DNA from: Chitinophagaceae bacterium
GTDB taxonomy: Bacteria; Bacteroidota; Bacteroidia; Chitinophagales; Chitinophagaceae
Assembly: GCA_016719815.1 (NCBI GenBank)
Contig: JADJYK010000001.1
Coordinates: forward strand, 372,001-436,000
DNA length: 64,000 nucleotides
Reading direction: 5' to 3'
How positions within the stretch are numbered: position 1 is the first letter of the stretch; each line of letters starts with the position of its first letter. The notes beneath the pieces are model-generated. The model saw only the letters and a list, made by a program, of their open reading frames with translations, ran no database searches and was not told the origin of the DNA. A program made the position numbers and the translations under genes. This document shows, piece after piece, positions 1 to 8,267 of this stretch.

Positions 1-334
1 GGGTGGTGGTAATGGGCAGCGCTTAAATGTCATTACAAAGCTCCAGTAAGTTCTTAGCATTTGCAACTGTTTTTGGGGGAGTGAATACCCCGGCTGGCAG
101 ATGGGGAGTTTGATGTTGTGGGTTTGTGTAAGACGGCAGGACCTGTTTTGGTGGGCAACGGGTGTCGCCGGACTGCATTTGGTTTGGCAGTAAGGAGTTG
201 TAAGGTTGCGGAATAGAGTTGCAGGTATTATCCAAAGAAGTGTGTAGCCGGGATTTCGTATGATGGGGCTTCGACAGGCTCAGCCTGACAGGGGGCTTCG
301 ACGAGTTCGGTCTGGCAGAGAACGCTGTCTGTTC
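1..334. other. No supported gene; contains a short imperfect repeat pair
   Basis: Apart from the repeat pair at 267-318 I see nothing convincing here. The reverse strand has an open frame over 23-235, but it would start with TTG, is rich in Pro, Gln and Asn, and resembles no family I know. Other frames also stay open to the contig edge, so a gene tail cut off by the window start cannot be excluded. Confidence 0.5.
267..318. repeat. Two imperfect 25-nt direct repeats (GGCTTCGAC...)
   Basis: Copies at 267-291 and 294-318 share 19 of 25 positions. Both begin GGCTTCGAC and end with CAG. The six differences are all transitions. The pair lies between the end of ruvC and the contig edge. Similar 'cttcgacaggctcagcctgac' sequences are, from memory, common dispersed intergenic repeats in bacterial genomes; whether this genome has many copies cannot be seen from one window. 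Confidence 0.6.
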
Positions 335-901
335 TCACTTTTTCACCACTCTTCCGGGGTTCTGCTTTATAAAATCGTCCCAGCCCCTGGCGCCTTTGGC
401 GGCCTTGCCCAGCGGCGAGCTGCTTTGAAAATGATGGCAGAGGGCCACGGCGAGTGCATCGGTGGCATCGAGGTATTTGGGGTTTTCCTTAAAAGAAAGG
501 ATGGTTTGCAGCATCTTCATCACCTGAATTTTATCGGCATTGCCGTTGCCGGTGATGGACTGCTTTACTTTTTTGGGTGAGTATTCAGTTACTTCGAGTC
601 CGTGGCGCATGGCGGCTGCAATGGCCACCCCCTGTGCCCGGCCCAGCTTAAGCATACTCTGCACATTTTTGCCAAAGAAGGGGGCTTCGATGGCAAAGTC
701 GGTAGGCTGGTATTTGGTAATCAGTCCGCTAACGGTGTTGAAAATGAGTTGCAGCTTTTTATAGCTGTCTTTTACCTTGCCGGGTTTGAGTACTCCCAGC
801 TCCAGCAGCGAGACATTGTGGCCCTGCACAGTGATAAGTCCGTACCCCATCACAATAGTGCCGGGGTCGATGCCGAGTATTATTTTAGAGGGCTTTTGCA
901 A
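335..901 (-). CDS. ruvC: Crossover junction endodeoxyribonuclease RuvC
   Basis: RuvC is the resolvase that cuts Holliday junctions symmetrically during recombination and works with RuvAB. The 188-residue product opens with ILGIDPGTIVMGYG, holding the first catalytic Asp (about residue 12). The second acidic residue lies in FAIEAPFFGKN and the last pair in YLDATDALAVALCH, so the full RNase H-fold active site is present. Length is slightly above the usual 160-185. No ATG is available: the frame is open upstream to a stop without one, so TTG at 901 is the best start. The gene is divergent from the membrane protein at 935 with only 33 bp between them. ruvB is about 21 kb away, so the ruv genes are dispersed, as is common in Bacteroidota. 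Confidence 0.93.
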   Translation of the reverse strand: MQKPSKIILGIDPGTIVMGYGLITVQGHNVSLLELGVLKPGKVKDSYKKLQLIFNTVSGLITKYQPTDFAIEAPFFGKNVQSMLKLGRAQGVAIAAAMRHGLEVTEYSPKKVKQSITGNGNADKIQVMKMLQTILSFKENPKYLDATDALAVALCHHFQSSSPLGKAAKGARGWDDFIKQNPGRVVKK

Positions 902-934
902 ACAGGACTGTATTTTTACAACAGCACAAGATTA

Positions 935-1935
935 ATGAAGCTGAACCGAAATATCAAATCCTGGAACTACAGGAAATTCATCAACTACTTTCTGGGCCCC
1001 TTATTGTTTGTGTGGCTGTCGTGGTCAATCTATAACGAGATAAGGAATCAAACCGGCCTGAAAGCGGCGCTGGAGGTGTTCAGCAGTGCGAAGCTTTTCT
1101 ATTTTATACCGGTGGTGCTGCTGATGGTGCTGAACTGGTCAATAGAAGCTATGAAGTGGAAGGTATCAGTAAAGCCAATACAGGAAATCGATTTTTTAAA
1201 AGCCTTCAGGGCGGTGCTCTCCGGGGTTTCGTTTTCGGTAAGTACGCCCAACCGCATTGGTGAGTATCTTGGCCGTGTGCTGTATATGGACGAAGGAAAC
1301 AGGCTCCGCACTATTTCGATGACGATGGTAGGCAGCCTGAGCCAGTTGATTATTACGATACTGATGGGGGCCGCCGGACTGATTGTGATGAAGCAGGATA
1401 TTGAGGCAGCACAACTTATTTCGGGCATCTGGTTCCAGGTTATTTTATACGGAGTGCTGGCCGTGCTGTTAGTTTTAACAGTTTTTTATTTCAGGTTGTC
1501 GTGGCTGGTTAAGTTGATTAACCGTCTTCCGGGCAGTAAACGGTTTTTGTACCTTGTACAAACACTGGAAGAACTGGATGCAACGTTATTGTTACGGCTC
1601 TTGTCTTTTTCGCTGCTGCGCTTTGTGATTTTTATAGTGCAGTACTATTTGCTCTTTCAATTGTTTGATGTGGAGCTGAATATGTGGCAGGTTTTTTGGA
1701 CAGTGAGTGTAGTATTTTTGATAATGGCGGTGATACCCACTTTGCGATTGCCGAACTGGCGCAGCGGGGCTACGTGGCCAAAACGATAGTGGGATTATAC
1801 AGCGGCAATATTGCCGGTATTATATTTGTCACCACGGGTATCTGGCTTATTAACCTGGTACTGCCGGCCATCGTGGGCAGCCTGTTAATTTTGGGAATTA
1901 AAAAACTATATAAAGAAGAAGATGAACAAACTTAA
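935..1935 (+). CDS. Lysylphosphatidylglycerol synthase TM-region family protein (flippase-like), frameshifted
   Basis: Integral membrane protein of about 333 residues resembling the LPG_synthase_TM/UPF0104 family, which is related to the flippase half of MprF. Several hydrophobic segments are clear, including early YFLGPLLFVWLSW and a C-terminal segment around LINLVLPAIVGSLLILG. The reading frame breaks at the TTT run 1741-1743: upstream ends ...VIPT, and the continuation FAIAELAQRGYVAKT is found in another frame. One extra T restores the family sequence, so this is probably a sequencing deletion. The open frame extends upstream into the ruvC region, but ATG 935 gives a sensible N-terminus (MKLNRNIKSW). 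It overlaps the DUF3108 gene by 14 bp, suggesting co-transcription. The substrate is unknown. Confidence 0.82.
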
Positions 1936-2731
1936 GTTACTGTCGCCGCTGGCTATATTGCTTTTGGGCTTTGGTGTAAACACACAGCAACAACCGTCGG
2001 ATAATTTCTGCGGTATTAAGAATATGGCTTTCCAGGTGAATGAGGAAGTGAACTTTAAAGTGTACTATGCCGTTGCCGGCTTTTATGTGGATGCAGGTAA
2101 TGCCACATTTACCAGTAAACTGGAAACAGTGAATAACAGGCCGGTGTACCATGTAACGGGTGAAGGCAAAACGCATTCTTCATATGATCTTGTTTATAAA
2201 GTGCGGGATAAGTATGAATCCTACATTGATACGGCAACTATGCAGCCGCTGAAGTTTGTACGCAATGTAAATGAGGGTGGTTATAAGAAGTACCAGAATG
2301 TTACGTTCAATAAATCGGCCAATACAGCGGTATCGCAGGATGGTGTTTTTAAAGTTCCTGCCTGTGTGCAGGATGTGATAAGCTCCATGTATTATGCCCG
2401 CAATATTGATTTCTCGAAACTGCGGCCGGATGATAAGATACCGTTCTCGATGTTCCTGGATAATGAGCTGTTTAATATGTATATCCGCTACATGGGCAAG
2501 GAGGAGATAAAGACCCGCTATGGAAAGTTCAATGCCATTAAAATAAAACCACTGCTGCTAAAAGGGCAGATATTTGACGGTGGTGAACACATGACGGTGT
2601 GGGTGTCGGACGATGCCAATCATATTCCGGTAAGGGTGGAAAGTCCGCTGGTGGTGGGCAAGATAAAAGTGGACATGATGAGCTATGCCAATCTGCGCCA
2701 TCCGCTTACCTCGTTGATAAAGAGAAGATAA
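1922..2731 (+). CDS. DUF3108 domain protein, exported
   Basis: 269-residue protein with an N-terminal hydrophobic segment (LLSPLAILLLGFGV) consistent with a signal peptide. The rest looks like the DUF3108 family: a beta-rich body with motifs such as GKTHSSYDLVYKVRDKYESY, and a C-terminal HIPVRVESPLVVGKIKVD stretch. DUF3108 proteins are periplasmic or envelope proteins of unknown function, often next to membrane or envelope genes. The start overlaps the end of the preceding flippase-like gene by 14 bp, so the two are likely translationally coupled. A hairpin follows 20 bp after the stop. Confidence 0.85.
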   Translation: MNKLKLLSPLAILLLGFGVNTQQQPSDNFCGIKNMAFQVNEEVNFKVYYAVAGFYVDAGNATFTSKLETVNNRPVYHVTGEGKTHSSYDLVYKVRDKYESYIDTATMQPLKFVRNVNEGGYKKYQNVTFNKSANTAVSQDGVFKVPACVQDVISSMYYARNIDFSKLRPDDKIPFSMFLDNELFNMYIRYMGKEEIKTRYGKFNAIKIKPLLLKGQIFDGGEHMTVWVSDDANHIPVRVESPLVVGKIKVDMMSYANLRHPLTSLIKRR

Positions 2732-2751
2732 ACCTTGAAAACTGAAATAGT

Positions 2752-2777
2752 CAAATGGCCGCCGGTGCGGCCATTTG
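2752..2777. terminator. Hairpin between convergent genes
   Basis: Perfect 11-bp stem CAAATGGCCGC/GCGGCCATTTG with a 4-nt loop (2763-2766). It sits between the convergent ends of the DUF3108 gene (2731) and the MBL hydrolase gene (2780), so it could terminate both. There is no strong T run on either side, which lowers confidence in intrinsic termination. Confidence 0.6.
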
Positions 2778-2779
2778 TA

Positions 2780-3640
2780 TTATAGTTCGTCAAGTCTGAA
2801 GAAGTCTTTTGGTCTGATACCTCTTTCGGTTTGCTGCAGGGTGCAGCATTCGTACACCGGATCATGTTCGAAGAAGAGGATATAGTCTCCTTCGTGTGCT
2901 TCTTTCAAAAATGATTTCTTTTCATTCATCGTCGTCATTGGGAACATATCATACCCCATAACATAAGGAATGGGAATATGTCCATGCGAGGGCAGCAGGT
3001 CGGCCATATATACCAGTATTCTGCCTTTGTATTGAACCTGCGGCAGCATCATTTTTTCGGTGTGGCCGTTTACAAAGCGTACTGACAGGGTATCGCTGAA
3101 TTTTGTTTCGCCCAGGTTGCCATTAATGCCGCCGTTTATTTCAACAAACTGAAGTTGTCCATTTTCCTGTATGGGCAGAATATTTTCTTTGAGGAAAGAG
3201 GCTTTCTCCCTGTCGTTGGGGAATACGGCCCAGTCCCAATGTTCAGTGTTGCTCCAGCATATTGCATTTTTAAATGCAGGAACCAGTTTATCGCCTTCCC
3301 TGTTAATGGTGCCGCCGCAATGGTCAAAGTGCAGGTGGGTGAGAAAAACATCGGTAACATCATCCCGGTGAAAGCCATATTTGGCCAAAGATTTATCCAG
3401 CGTATCATCGCCATGCAGGTAATAGTGACTGAAGAATTTGGCATCCTGCTTGTCGCCGTTGCCGGTATCAACCAGTATCAGCCGGTCGCCATCTTCAATC
3501 AGCATACAACGCAGTGCCCAGGGGCAGAGGTTGTTTTCATCGGCTGGGTTAATCTTGTTCCAGATTGTTTTGGGTACCACGCCAAACATGGCACCGCCAT
3601 CTAGTTTAAAGTAGCCGGTGTTTATGGAGTAGAGTTTCAT
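2780..3640 (-). CDS. MBL-fold metallo-hydrolase
   Basis: 286-residue metallo-beta-lactamase-fold protein. The zinc motif THLHFDHCGG (HxHxDH) is intact, and further metal ligands are likely His in NGHTEKM and Asp in YMADLLPSHGH. The N-terminal part LILVDTGNGD is typical of the lactonase-like branch, but the substrate cannot be told from sequence. There is no signal peptide, so it is probably cytoplasmic. Its ATG overlaps the end of the upstream transporter gene by 4 bp (3637-3640), a classic sign of translational coupling. Confidence 0.9.
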   Translation of the reverse strand: MKLYSINTGYFKLDGGAMFGVVPKTIWNKINPADENNLCPWALRCMLIEDGDRLILVDTGNGDKQDAKFFSHYYLHGDDTLDKSLAKYGFHRDDVTDVFLTHLHFDHCGGTINREGDKLVPAFKNAICWSNTEHWDWAVFPNDREKASFLKENILPIQENGQLQFVEINGGINGNLGETKFSDTLSVRFVNGHTEKMMLPQVQYKGRILVYMADLLPSHGHIPIPYVMGYDMFPMTTMNEKKSFLKEAHEGDYILFFEHDPVYECCTLQQTERGIRPKDFFRLDEL

Positions 3641-4948
3641 TTGCTGTGATGTTTCTTTAATGATAGTCTTGTTAAGAAGAGGGAAAGCAATGAAATAATA
3701 AAAAAGGTCATCAGGGCCAGTACGGAATTTCGTTGCGACCCGGTTATTTCCGTAATAATACCAAAGCTGAACATACCTATTACAAGTGCAATTTTTTCGG
3801 ATACATCGTAGAAGCTGAAGAAAGAAGCAGTATCCCTTGTTTCGGGCATCAGTTTGGCATAAGTAGAGCGGCTCAGCGACTGGATGCCCCCCATTACAAA
3901 ACCAACAGTAATTGCCAGAATGTAAAAGGCAGTATTGTTTTTAGCCGGCATGAAATAGGCGCTGATGCATATTCCAATCCACACAAAAACACATACTGAA
4001 AGGGCAAAGAGATTACTTGTTTTCTTAGATAGCCAGGCGATAGTAAATGCCCCGGGTATGGCAATTAACTGAATAATAAGAATGGCTATTATCAGGCTTT
4101 GTGTGGGTATCTGCAATTCACTTTTTCCGTATAGGGTGGCAGCCAGCATTACAGTTTGTACACCCATACTTATAAAAAAAAATGAAAGAAGAAACCGTTT
4201 CAGCACAGGCATATGAACCAGCTGCTGTGCCACTTTTTGGAGTTCCTTATACCCATTTGTAAGTAAATTACTTTTGGAATTATCACCTGCGGGAATTGTT
4301 TTTGGCAGGCGGCTGAGTGAAAAATTTCCGAATGAAAACCACCAGATGCCGACCATTAAAAAATGATAACTGAGAGGCAAAACCTGTACTGATGCCCCAT
4401 ACATCGTTCTTAAGTATCAGCACAAAACTTAACAATTGAAGTATTACACTGCCCACATAACCATAAGCAAATCCTTTTGCACTGATGCGGTCCCTGTCCT
4501 GTGGTGCGGCAATTTCCGGCAGGTAGGAGTTGTAAAAAACAAGTCCGGCCCAGCTGCCGATACAGGCGAATATCATTGACACAATACCCAGCAAAAGGTT
4601 AGAATTATTAAAGAAGAACAAAGTGCTGCAGGCAACACTGCCGATGGTCATAAAGAAACGGAGAAAGCTTTTCTTGTTTCCCCTGAAATCTGCAATTGAT
4701 GAAAGCAGGGGCATCATTATGGCCACAAGCAAAAAGCTGAAGGCGAGGGTATAATTATAGAGAGACGTGTTTATAAACTCACGGCCCAGAAACAGAACTG
4801 TGTCCTGCTTTGTTTCGTCGTTACCATCGCCTGTAATACTTTCGAAATAGGCCGGGAAAACAGTGGATGTGATAACGAGGTTATATACCGAATTGGCCCA
4901 GTCGTACATGGCCCATCCGTTTACCACTTTTTTTGATGCAGTCTGCAT
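3637..4948 (-). CDS. MFS transporter, UMF1/Atg22-like, frameshifted
   Basis: Major facilitator of about 436 residues. The N-terminal sequence VVNGWAMYDWANSVYNLVITSTVFPAYF is the hallmark of the UMF1 family, related to yeast vacuolar amino acid exporter Atg22. About 12 hydrophobic segments are visible. The frame breaks at the A run 4358-4363: the first part ends ...STGFASQLSF and the second resumes LMVGIWWFSFGN. Removing one A joins them, so an insertion error is likely. I start at ATG 4948 (MQTASKKVVNG) rather than the longer frame at 4990, because family members begin close to this motif. The last 4 bp overlap the MBL hydrolase start. Confidence 0.88.
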
Positions 4949-4996
4949 TTGGTATGCTTTCGGTAAAAATAGGAATTTCGGGGGTTGCAAAAAGCA

Positions 4997-5027
4997 AAAA
5001 GCCTGTCTGGTTCACAAACAGGCTTTT
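4997..5027 (-). terminator. Rho-independent terminator after the lipoprotein gene
   Basis: Stem AAAAGCCTGT/ACAGGCTTTT (4997-5006 with 5018-5027). Read on the minus strand it lies just beyond the stop of the gene at 5045 and is followed by a T-rich tract. Confidence 0.8.
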
Positions 5028-5044
5028 GCAGAAAGAGCGGGAAA

Positions 5045-5806
5045 TTATTTAACGGCATTTGAGTCAATAACAGCTGTGTTATAATTGTACGTACGAAAAG
5101 GCTTAAACTTATCGTCGGTAAAATGAAATACCAGTCCGGCTCCATAGAAAACACTGTCCGACAGTTTAACACACATATCATTAACCACGATATCACTCAG
5201 CGCTTTGGCCTTATCAGGATTGGAAGCCATGTACACCTGGTAGTAATCGTTTTCGGGCATGTCAACCTGAAAACTGATTACGCTGGCAGGATTCATATCT
5301 CTGCTTAAAAAATCTGCCAGCATTTGTGCATGCTCAAGGCTGAAATCATTTTTAGCATACACTTCAATATTTCCGGCTTTGGCTTTTGTACCGAAATTTA
5401 GTATAGCTGCAGGATTAAATGTGAGGGTTTTAAACGGCTTAAACTTATTATTGGTAAGGGAAATGTTTACGGGTTTGCCATTATAAATACTGTCAGAAAC
5501 CAATCCTGCAATAGCATAAAATGCCACATCACCAACAGCATTCATTTTCTCCTTGTCTGCCACCACCATTTTCAGCAATGCAGTATCTCCTGTTTTTGAT
5601 AGCTGGAAACTTTTTGTAGTCTTGTCATCAGGGTTTGAAGACTGTAATGCCTGCAAGAACAGATCGGCAGTTTTTTGTGCCTCCTCTTTTGTTACTCCGT
5701 CTTTATAATAGACTTCAATATTCCCGGATTTTGCTTTTTTGCCGTAGTTGGTACAGGAAGTAAAAATGATCAATGCTGACAACAGTAATGCAAGAAATTG
5801 TTTCAT
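5045..5806 (-). CDS. Lipoprotein with two tandem copies of an unknown domain
   Basis: 253-residue probable lipoprotein: MKQFLALLLSALIIFTSC gives a lipobox with Cys 18. The mature part consists of two similar blocks of roughly 105-110 residues. Each starts KAK(S/A)GNIEVY, contains a helical stretch with an (A)DF/LFL motif, and ends KFKPF(K/R)T plus a (T/N)(F/Y)N segment. This is a clear internal duplication. I do not recognise the domain. It has a terminator downstream and an intergenic gap upstream, so it is probably a single-gene unit anchored in the envelope. The function is unknown. Confidence 0.8.
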   Translation of the reverse strand: MKQFLALLLSALIIFTSCTNYGKKAKSGNIEVYYKDGVTKEEAQKTADLFLQALQSSNPDDKTTKSFQLSKTGDTALLKMVVADKEKMNAVGDVAFYAIAGLVSDSIYNGKPVNISLTNNKFKPFKTLTFNPAAILNFGTKAKAGNIEVYAKNDFSLEHAQMLADFLSRDMNPASVISFQVDMPENDYYQVYMASNPDKAKALSDIVVNDMCVKLSDSVFYGAGLVFHFTDDKFKPFRTYNYNTAVIDSNAVK

Positions 5807-5887
5807 TGTTTTTTGTTTATGTTTGATATAATTATAAGTACATAATTAACGAGAAACACCGGTATTTCAAATCCGGCAACAGGGTAT

Positions 5888-6679
5888 TTATTTAATGTAC
5901 CCGGAAAGAATGAGTGCCAGTAAAATCAATCCGCCAACGATACGGTAATAGCCAAATAATTTAAAACCATGTTTTTGCAGATAGCCAATAAAGAATTTGA
6001 TGGCCAGCATTGCCACGATGAATGCAACAATATTTCCGACAGCAAACAATTTTAAATCGCCTGGTGTAATACTGTTATAGCCTTTCAGCAGTTTGTATCC
6101 TGTGGCAGCAGCCATGGTGGGTACCGCCAGGAAAAAGGAAAACTCAGCAGCCAGTTTGCGGGTCAGTTGTTGCTGCATTCCGCCGATGATACTGGCGGCG
6201 CTGCGGCTTACGCCGGGAATCATCGCAATGCATTGCCAAAGCCCGATAGCCAAAGCCCGGGGATAACTGATTTTCTCATCTTCACCGATGGTCTGTACTT
6301 TAAAAAAGTTATCAATAAACAATAAAACAATACCGCCTGCTATCATAGTAATGGCAACAGTGAGTGAGCTTTCCAGCATCGCATCAATCTTATCAGAAAA
6401 AATGAAACCAAACACCAGCGCCGGAATCACCGCTACAATAAGCTTCAGGAAAAAACCAAGATTGCCGGTTTTAAGCGGGGCAACAAACTTCTTCCAGTAC
6501 AAAAAAACAACGGCCAATATGGCGCCAAGCTGTATGCCCACCGTAAACAGTTTTGTAAAATCGCTGTCCGGCACACCCAGCAGTTTTTCTGCAATGATCA
6601 TGTGCCCGGTGGACGAGACAGGCAAAAACTCAGTAAGGCCTTCTACAATGGCGATAATAATGGCTTCAAACAGGTTCAT
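5888..6679 (-). CDS. uppP: Undecaprenyl-diphosphatase UppP/BacA
   Basis: 263-residue membrane enzyme that dephosphorylates undecaprenyl diphosphate to recycle the lipid carrier for peptidoglycan and other surface polymers. Both family motifs are present: EGLTEFLPVSSTGHMI near the N-terminus (catalytic Glu and Ser/His region) and PGVSRSAASIIGG in the middle. About eight hydrophobic segments fit the known fold. It lies downstream of ftsX and DUF3098 on the same strand, an arrangement I recall from other Bacteroidota, though a hairpin at 6706-6731 may separate it from DUF3098. Confidence 0.96.
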   Translation of the reverse strand: MNLFEAIIIAIVEGLTEFLPVSSTGHMIIAEKLLGVPDSDFTKLFTVGIQLGAILAVVFLYWKKFVAPLKTGNLGFFLKLIVAVIPALVFGFIFSDKIDAMLESSLTVAITMIAGGIVLLFIDNFFKVQTIGEDEKISYPRALAIGLWQCIAMIPGVSRSAASIIGGMQQQLTRKLAAEFSFFLAVPTMAAATGYKLLKGYNSITPGDLKLFAVGNIVAFIVAMLAIKFFIGYLQKHGFKLFGYYRIVGGLILLALILSGYIK

Positions 6680-6705
6680 AAACTATAATTACACTGCAAA
6701 ATAAA

Positions 6706-6731
6706 AAAGCGGTACAAATATGCACCGCTTT
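6706..6731 (-). terminator. Hairpin with T run between the DUF3098 gene and uppP
   Basis: Stem AAAGCGGT/ACCGCTTT (6706-6713 with 6724-6731), extendable by GCA/TGT pairing. On the minus strand it is followed by six T. It would end the ftsX-DUF3098 transcript, at least partly, before uppP. Confidence 0.7.
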
Positions 6732-6750
6732 ATAGAGTTTCTTTTCAAAA

Positions 6751-7002
6751 TTAAATCTCAGTTCCCTTTGGCCTTTTAAAAATTGCCCATACTTCAATAA
6801 TCAGTCCTGCGATGATGAGTATGGGAGCTACAGTAATGCGTGTAGTGCTGTACACGGCGGCTTCATCAAACACTTTTGGGTCTTTATTGCTTACGCCGCC
6901 ACTCATCAGGAACATACCAATTGCAATGACCACAATCCCTGCCAGCATCCACAGGTAATTATCTTTATTAAACATCGAAGGGGTTTGTTTTTCAGTGCTC
7001 AT
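6751..7002 (-). CDS. DUF3098 small membrane protein
   Basis: 83-residue protein with two hydrophobic segments (LWMLAGIVVIAIGMFLMSGG and ITVAPILIIAGLIIEVWAIF) joined by a short loop containing DPKVFDEAAVYS. This is the DUF3098 pattern; the family has no assigned function. The frame is open to 7065, but ATG 7002 (MSTEKQTPSMF) gives the family-like start. It lies 96 bp downstream of ftsX on the same strand, and DUF3098 next to ftsX and uppP suggests a link with cell division or wall synthesis (inference). Confidence 0.85.
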   Translation of the reverse strand: MSTEKQTPSMFNKDNYLWMLAGIVVIAIGMFLMSGGVSNKDPKVFDEAAVYSTTRITVAPILIIAGLIIEVWAIFKRPKGTEI

Positions 7003-7098
7003 TTTTTTCAGTTTGGAGGTGCAATATAGGAAAAAGTCCACAGTCGATAGTCTATAGCAAAACAAGCTGTTGACCGTGGTTTGTGGACTGCCAACTTC

Positions 7099-7971
7099 TC
7101 AATACAGGTCGTCCAGTTTCATTTTCAGATATTTTACCACACTGCGGTGTGTGCTGAAAAGAGTGATGCCGATACCTGTCAATATCATAAATGCAAAAAG
7201 CAGGAACATGCTCCAATTGTCATGCGCTGCCTTCATCCCGGGAATATATCTTTCTGCCAGCAGTATCAGCAGTAATACAGCAACAACAGCAATTGCCCCG
7301 CTGATGGCACCATTAATGATAGCCCGGATACTCATCGGTTTTGAAATAAACCACCGGGTGGCTCCAACCATCTGCATGGTTTTTATCAGAAAGCGGTTGC
7401 TGAACATGGCCAATTTTATTGTATTATCAATCAATACAATTACAACAGCGGCAAGAATAGCGGCAATAACCAGCAGTACAATACTGATGTTGCGCATATT
7501 CTCATTCATTTTGCCAATGAATTTTTCCGGATATTTTACCTCGCTTACATAAGTTTGTTTTTCCAGGTCGGCCTTAATTATTTTCAGCGAATCGGGATTT
7601 AAATATGAACTTTTTACCTTGAAATCAACGCTGTTAGGCAGGGGGTTTTCTGCCAGGATGCTTTCCCAGCTTTCGTTGCCGTCTGAGTTGTAAATTTTTT
7701 TGGCCATTTCCTTGGTTACATACACATAACTTTTTACATAACTTTTCTGGCCAATGTAGCTAACGAGGGCAGTACTGTCTTTAGGGTTAAGATCACCCCG
7801 CAGGTAGGCGCTGATATTCACATCTTCTTTCAGGTTTTTTGCTATCTTATTCGCATTTATCACTAACCAGCCAATAGTGCCCAGCAGAAATAACACAAGT
7901 GTTACACCTAATATAGACATGAAATAGGATGGTTTTCCTCTTTTAATAGAACCTTTCGATGATTGCGCCAT
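7099..7971 (-). CDS. ftsX: Cell division protein FtsX
   Basis: 290-residue membrane subunit of the FtsEX complex, which couples division to peptidoglycan hydrolase activation. The architecture is canonical: one N-terminal TM (YFMSILGVTLVLFLLGTIGW), a large extracytoplasmic domain (about residues 45-165, with VNISAYLRGD), then three TMs in the C-terminal FtsX domain containing MQMVGATRWFISKPM. ftsE is not adjacent in this window. It heads a minus-strand group with DUF3098 and uppP. Confidence 0.95.
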   Translation of the reverse strand: MAQSSKGSIKRGKPSYFMSILGVTLVLFLLGTIGWLVINANKIAKNLKEDVNISAYLRGDLNPKDSTALVSYIGQKSYVKSYVYVTKEMAKKIYNSDGNESWESILAENPLPNSVDFKVKSSYLNPDSLKIIKADLEKQTYVSEVKYPEKFIGKMNENMRNISIVLLVIAAILAAVVIVLIDNTIKLAMFSNRFLIKTMQMVGATRWFISKPMSIRAIINGAISGAIAVVAVLLLILLAERYIPGMKAAHDNWSMFLLFAFMILTGIGITLFSTHRSVVKYLKMKLDDLY

Positions 7972-8267
7972 GAATATCAGTTTTTCAGATTAACCGGTTA
8001 TTTGTCTTTAAGAAAGACAGATGCGGCAAAAATAACTGTTTAGGGCTACATTCAGTATTTTTGCCGTCACTTAAACGAAGGCATCCTGCACATATTGCCG
8101 GTGTTTTTGAAAGAGAATTGTTAAAGATTTTGCCAGCTACAGTAATTCTGATGATCGTCCCTTGCGACGCTCCGTTCAGCACCAGTAACGCTGCTCAGCA
8201 TTATTAGTAGCAGAGATATGCCAACTGAAAACATAGTGAACAATAATAACATAACAGGATAATAATA
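7972..8267. other. Intergenic region between divergent ftsX and leuS
   Basis: A 296-bp gap between divergent genes, so promoters for both are expected. A TATTTTTGC box (TAnnTTTG type) is visible near 8052-8060 on the plus strand. Small open frames on the minus strand look spurious. I see no RNA gene. Confidence 0.4.

Noticed and set aside
23..235. Reverse-strand open frame near the window start
   Set aside because: TTG start, compositionally odd, no family resemblance, and other frames are equally open.
602..934. Upstream extension of the flippase-like gene through ruvC
   Set aside because: It is antisense to a well-supported ruvC and lacks membrane features; ATG 935 gives a normal N-terminus.
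7985..8182. Small reverse-strand open frame between ftsX and leuS
   Set aside because: No recognisable features, overlaps the likely promoter region, and composition is not protein-like.
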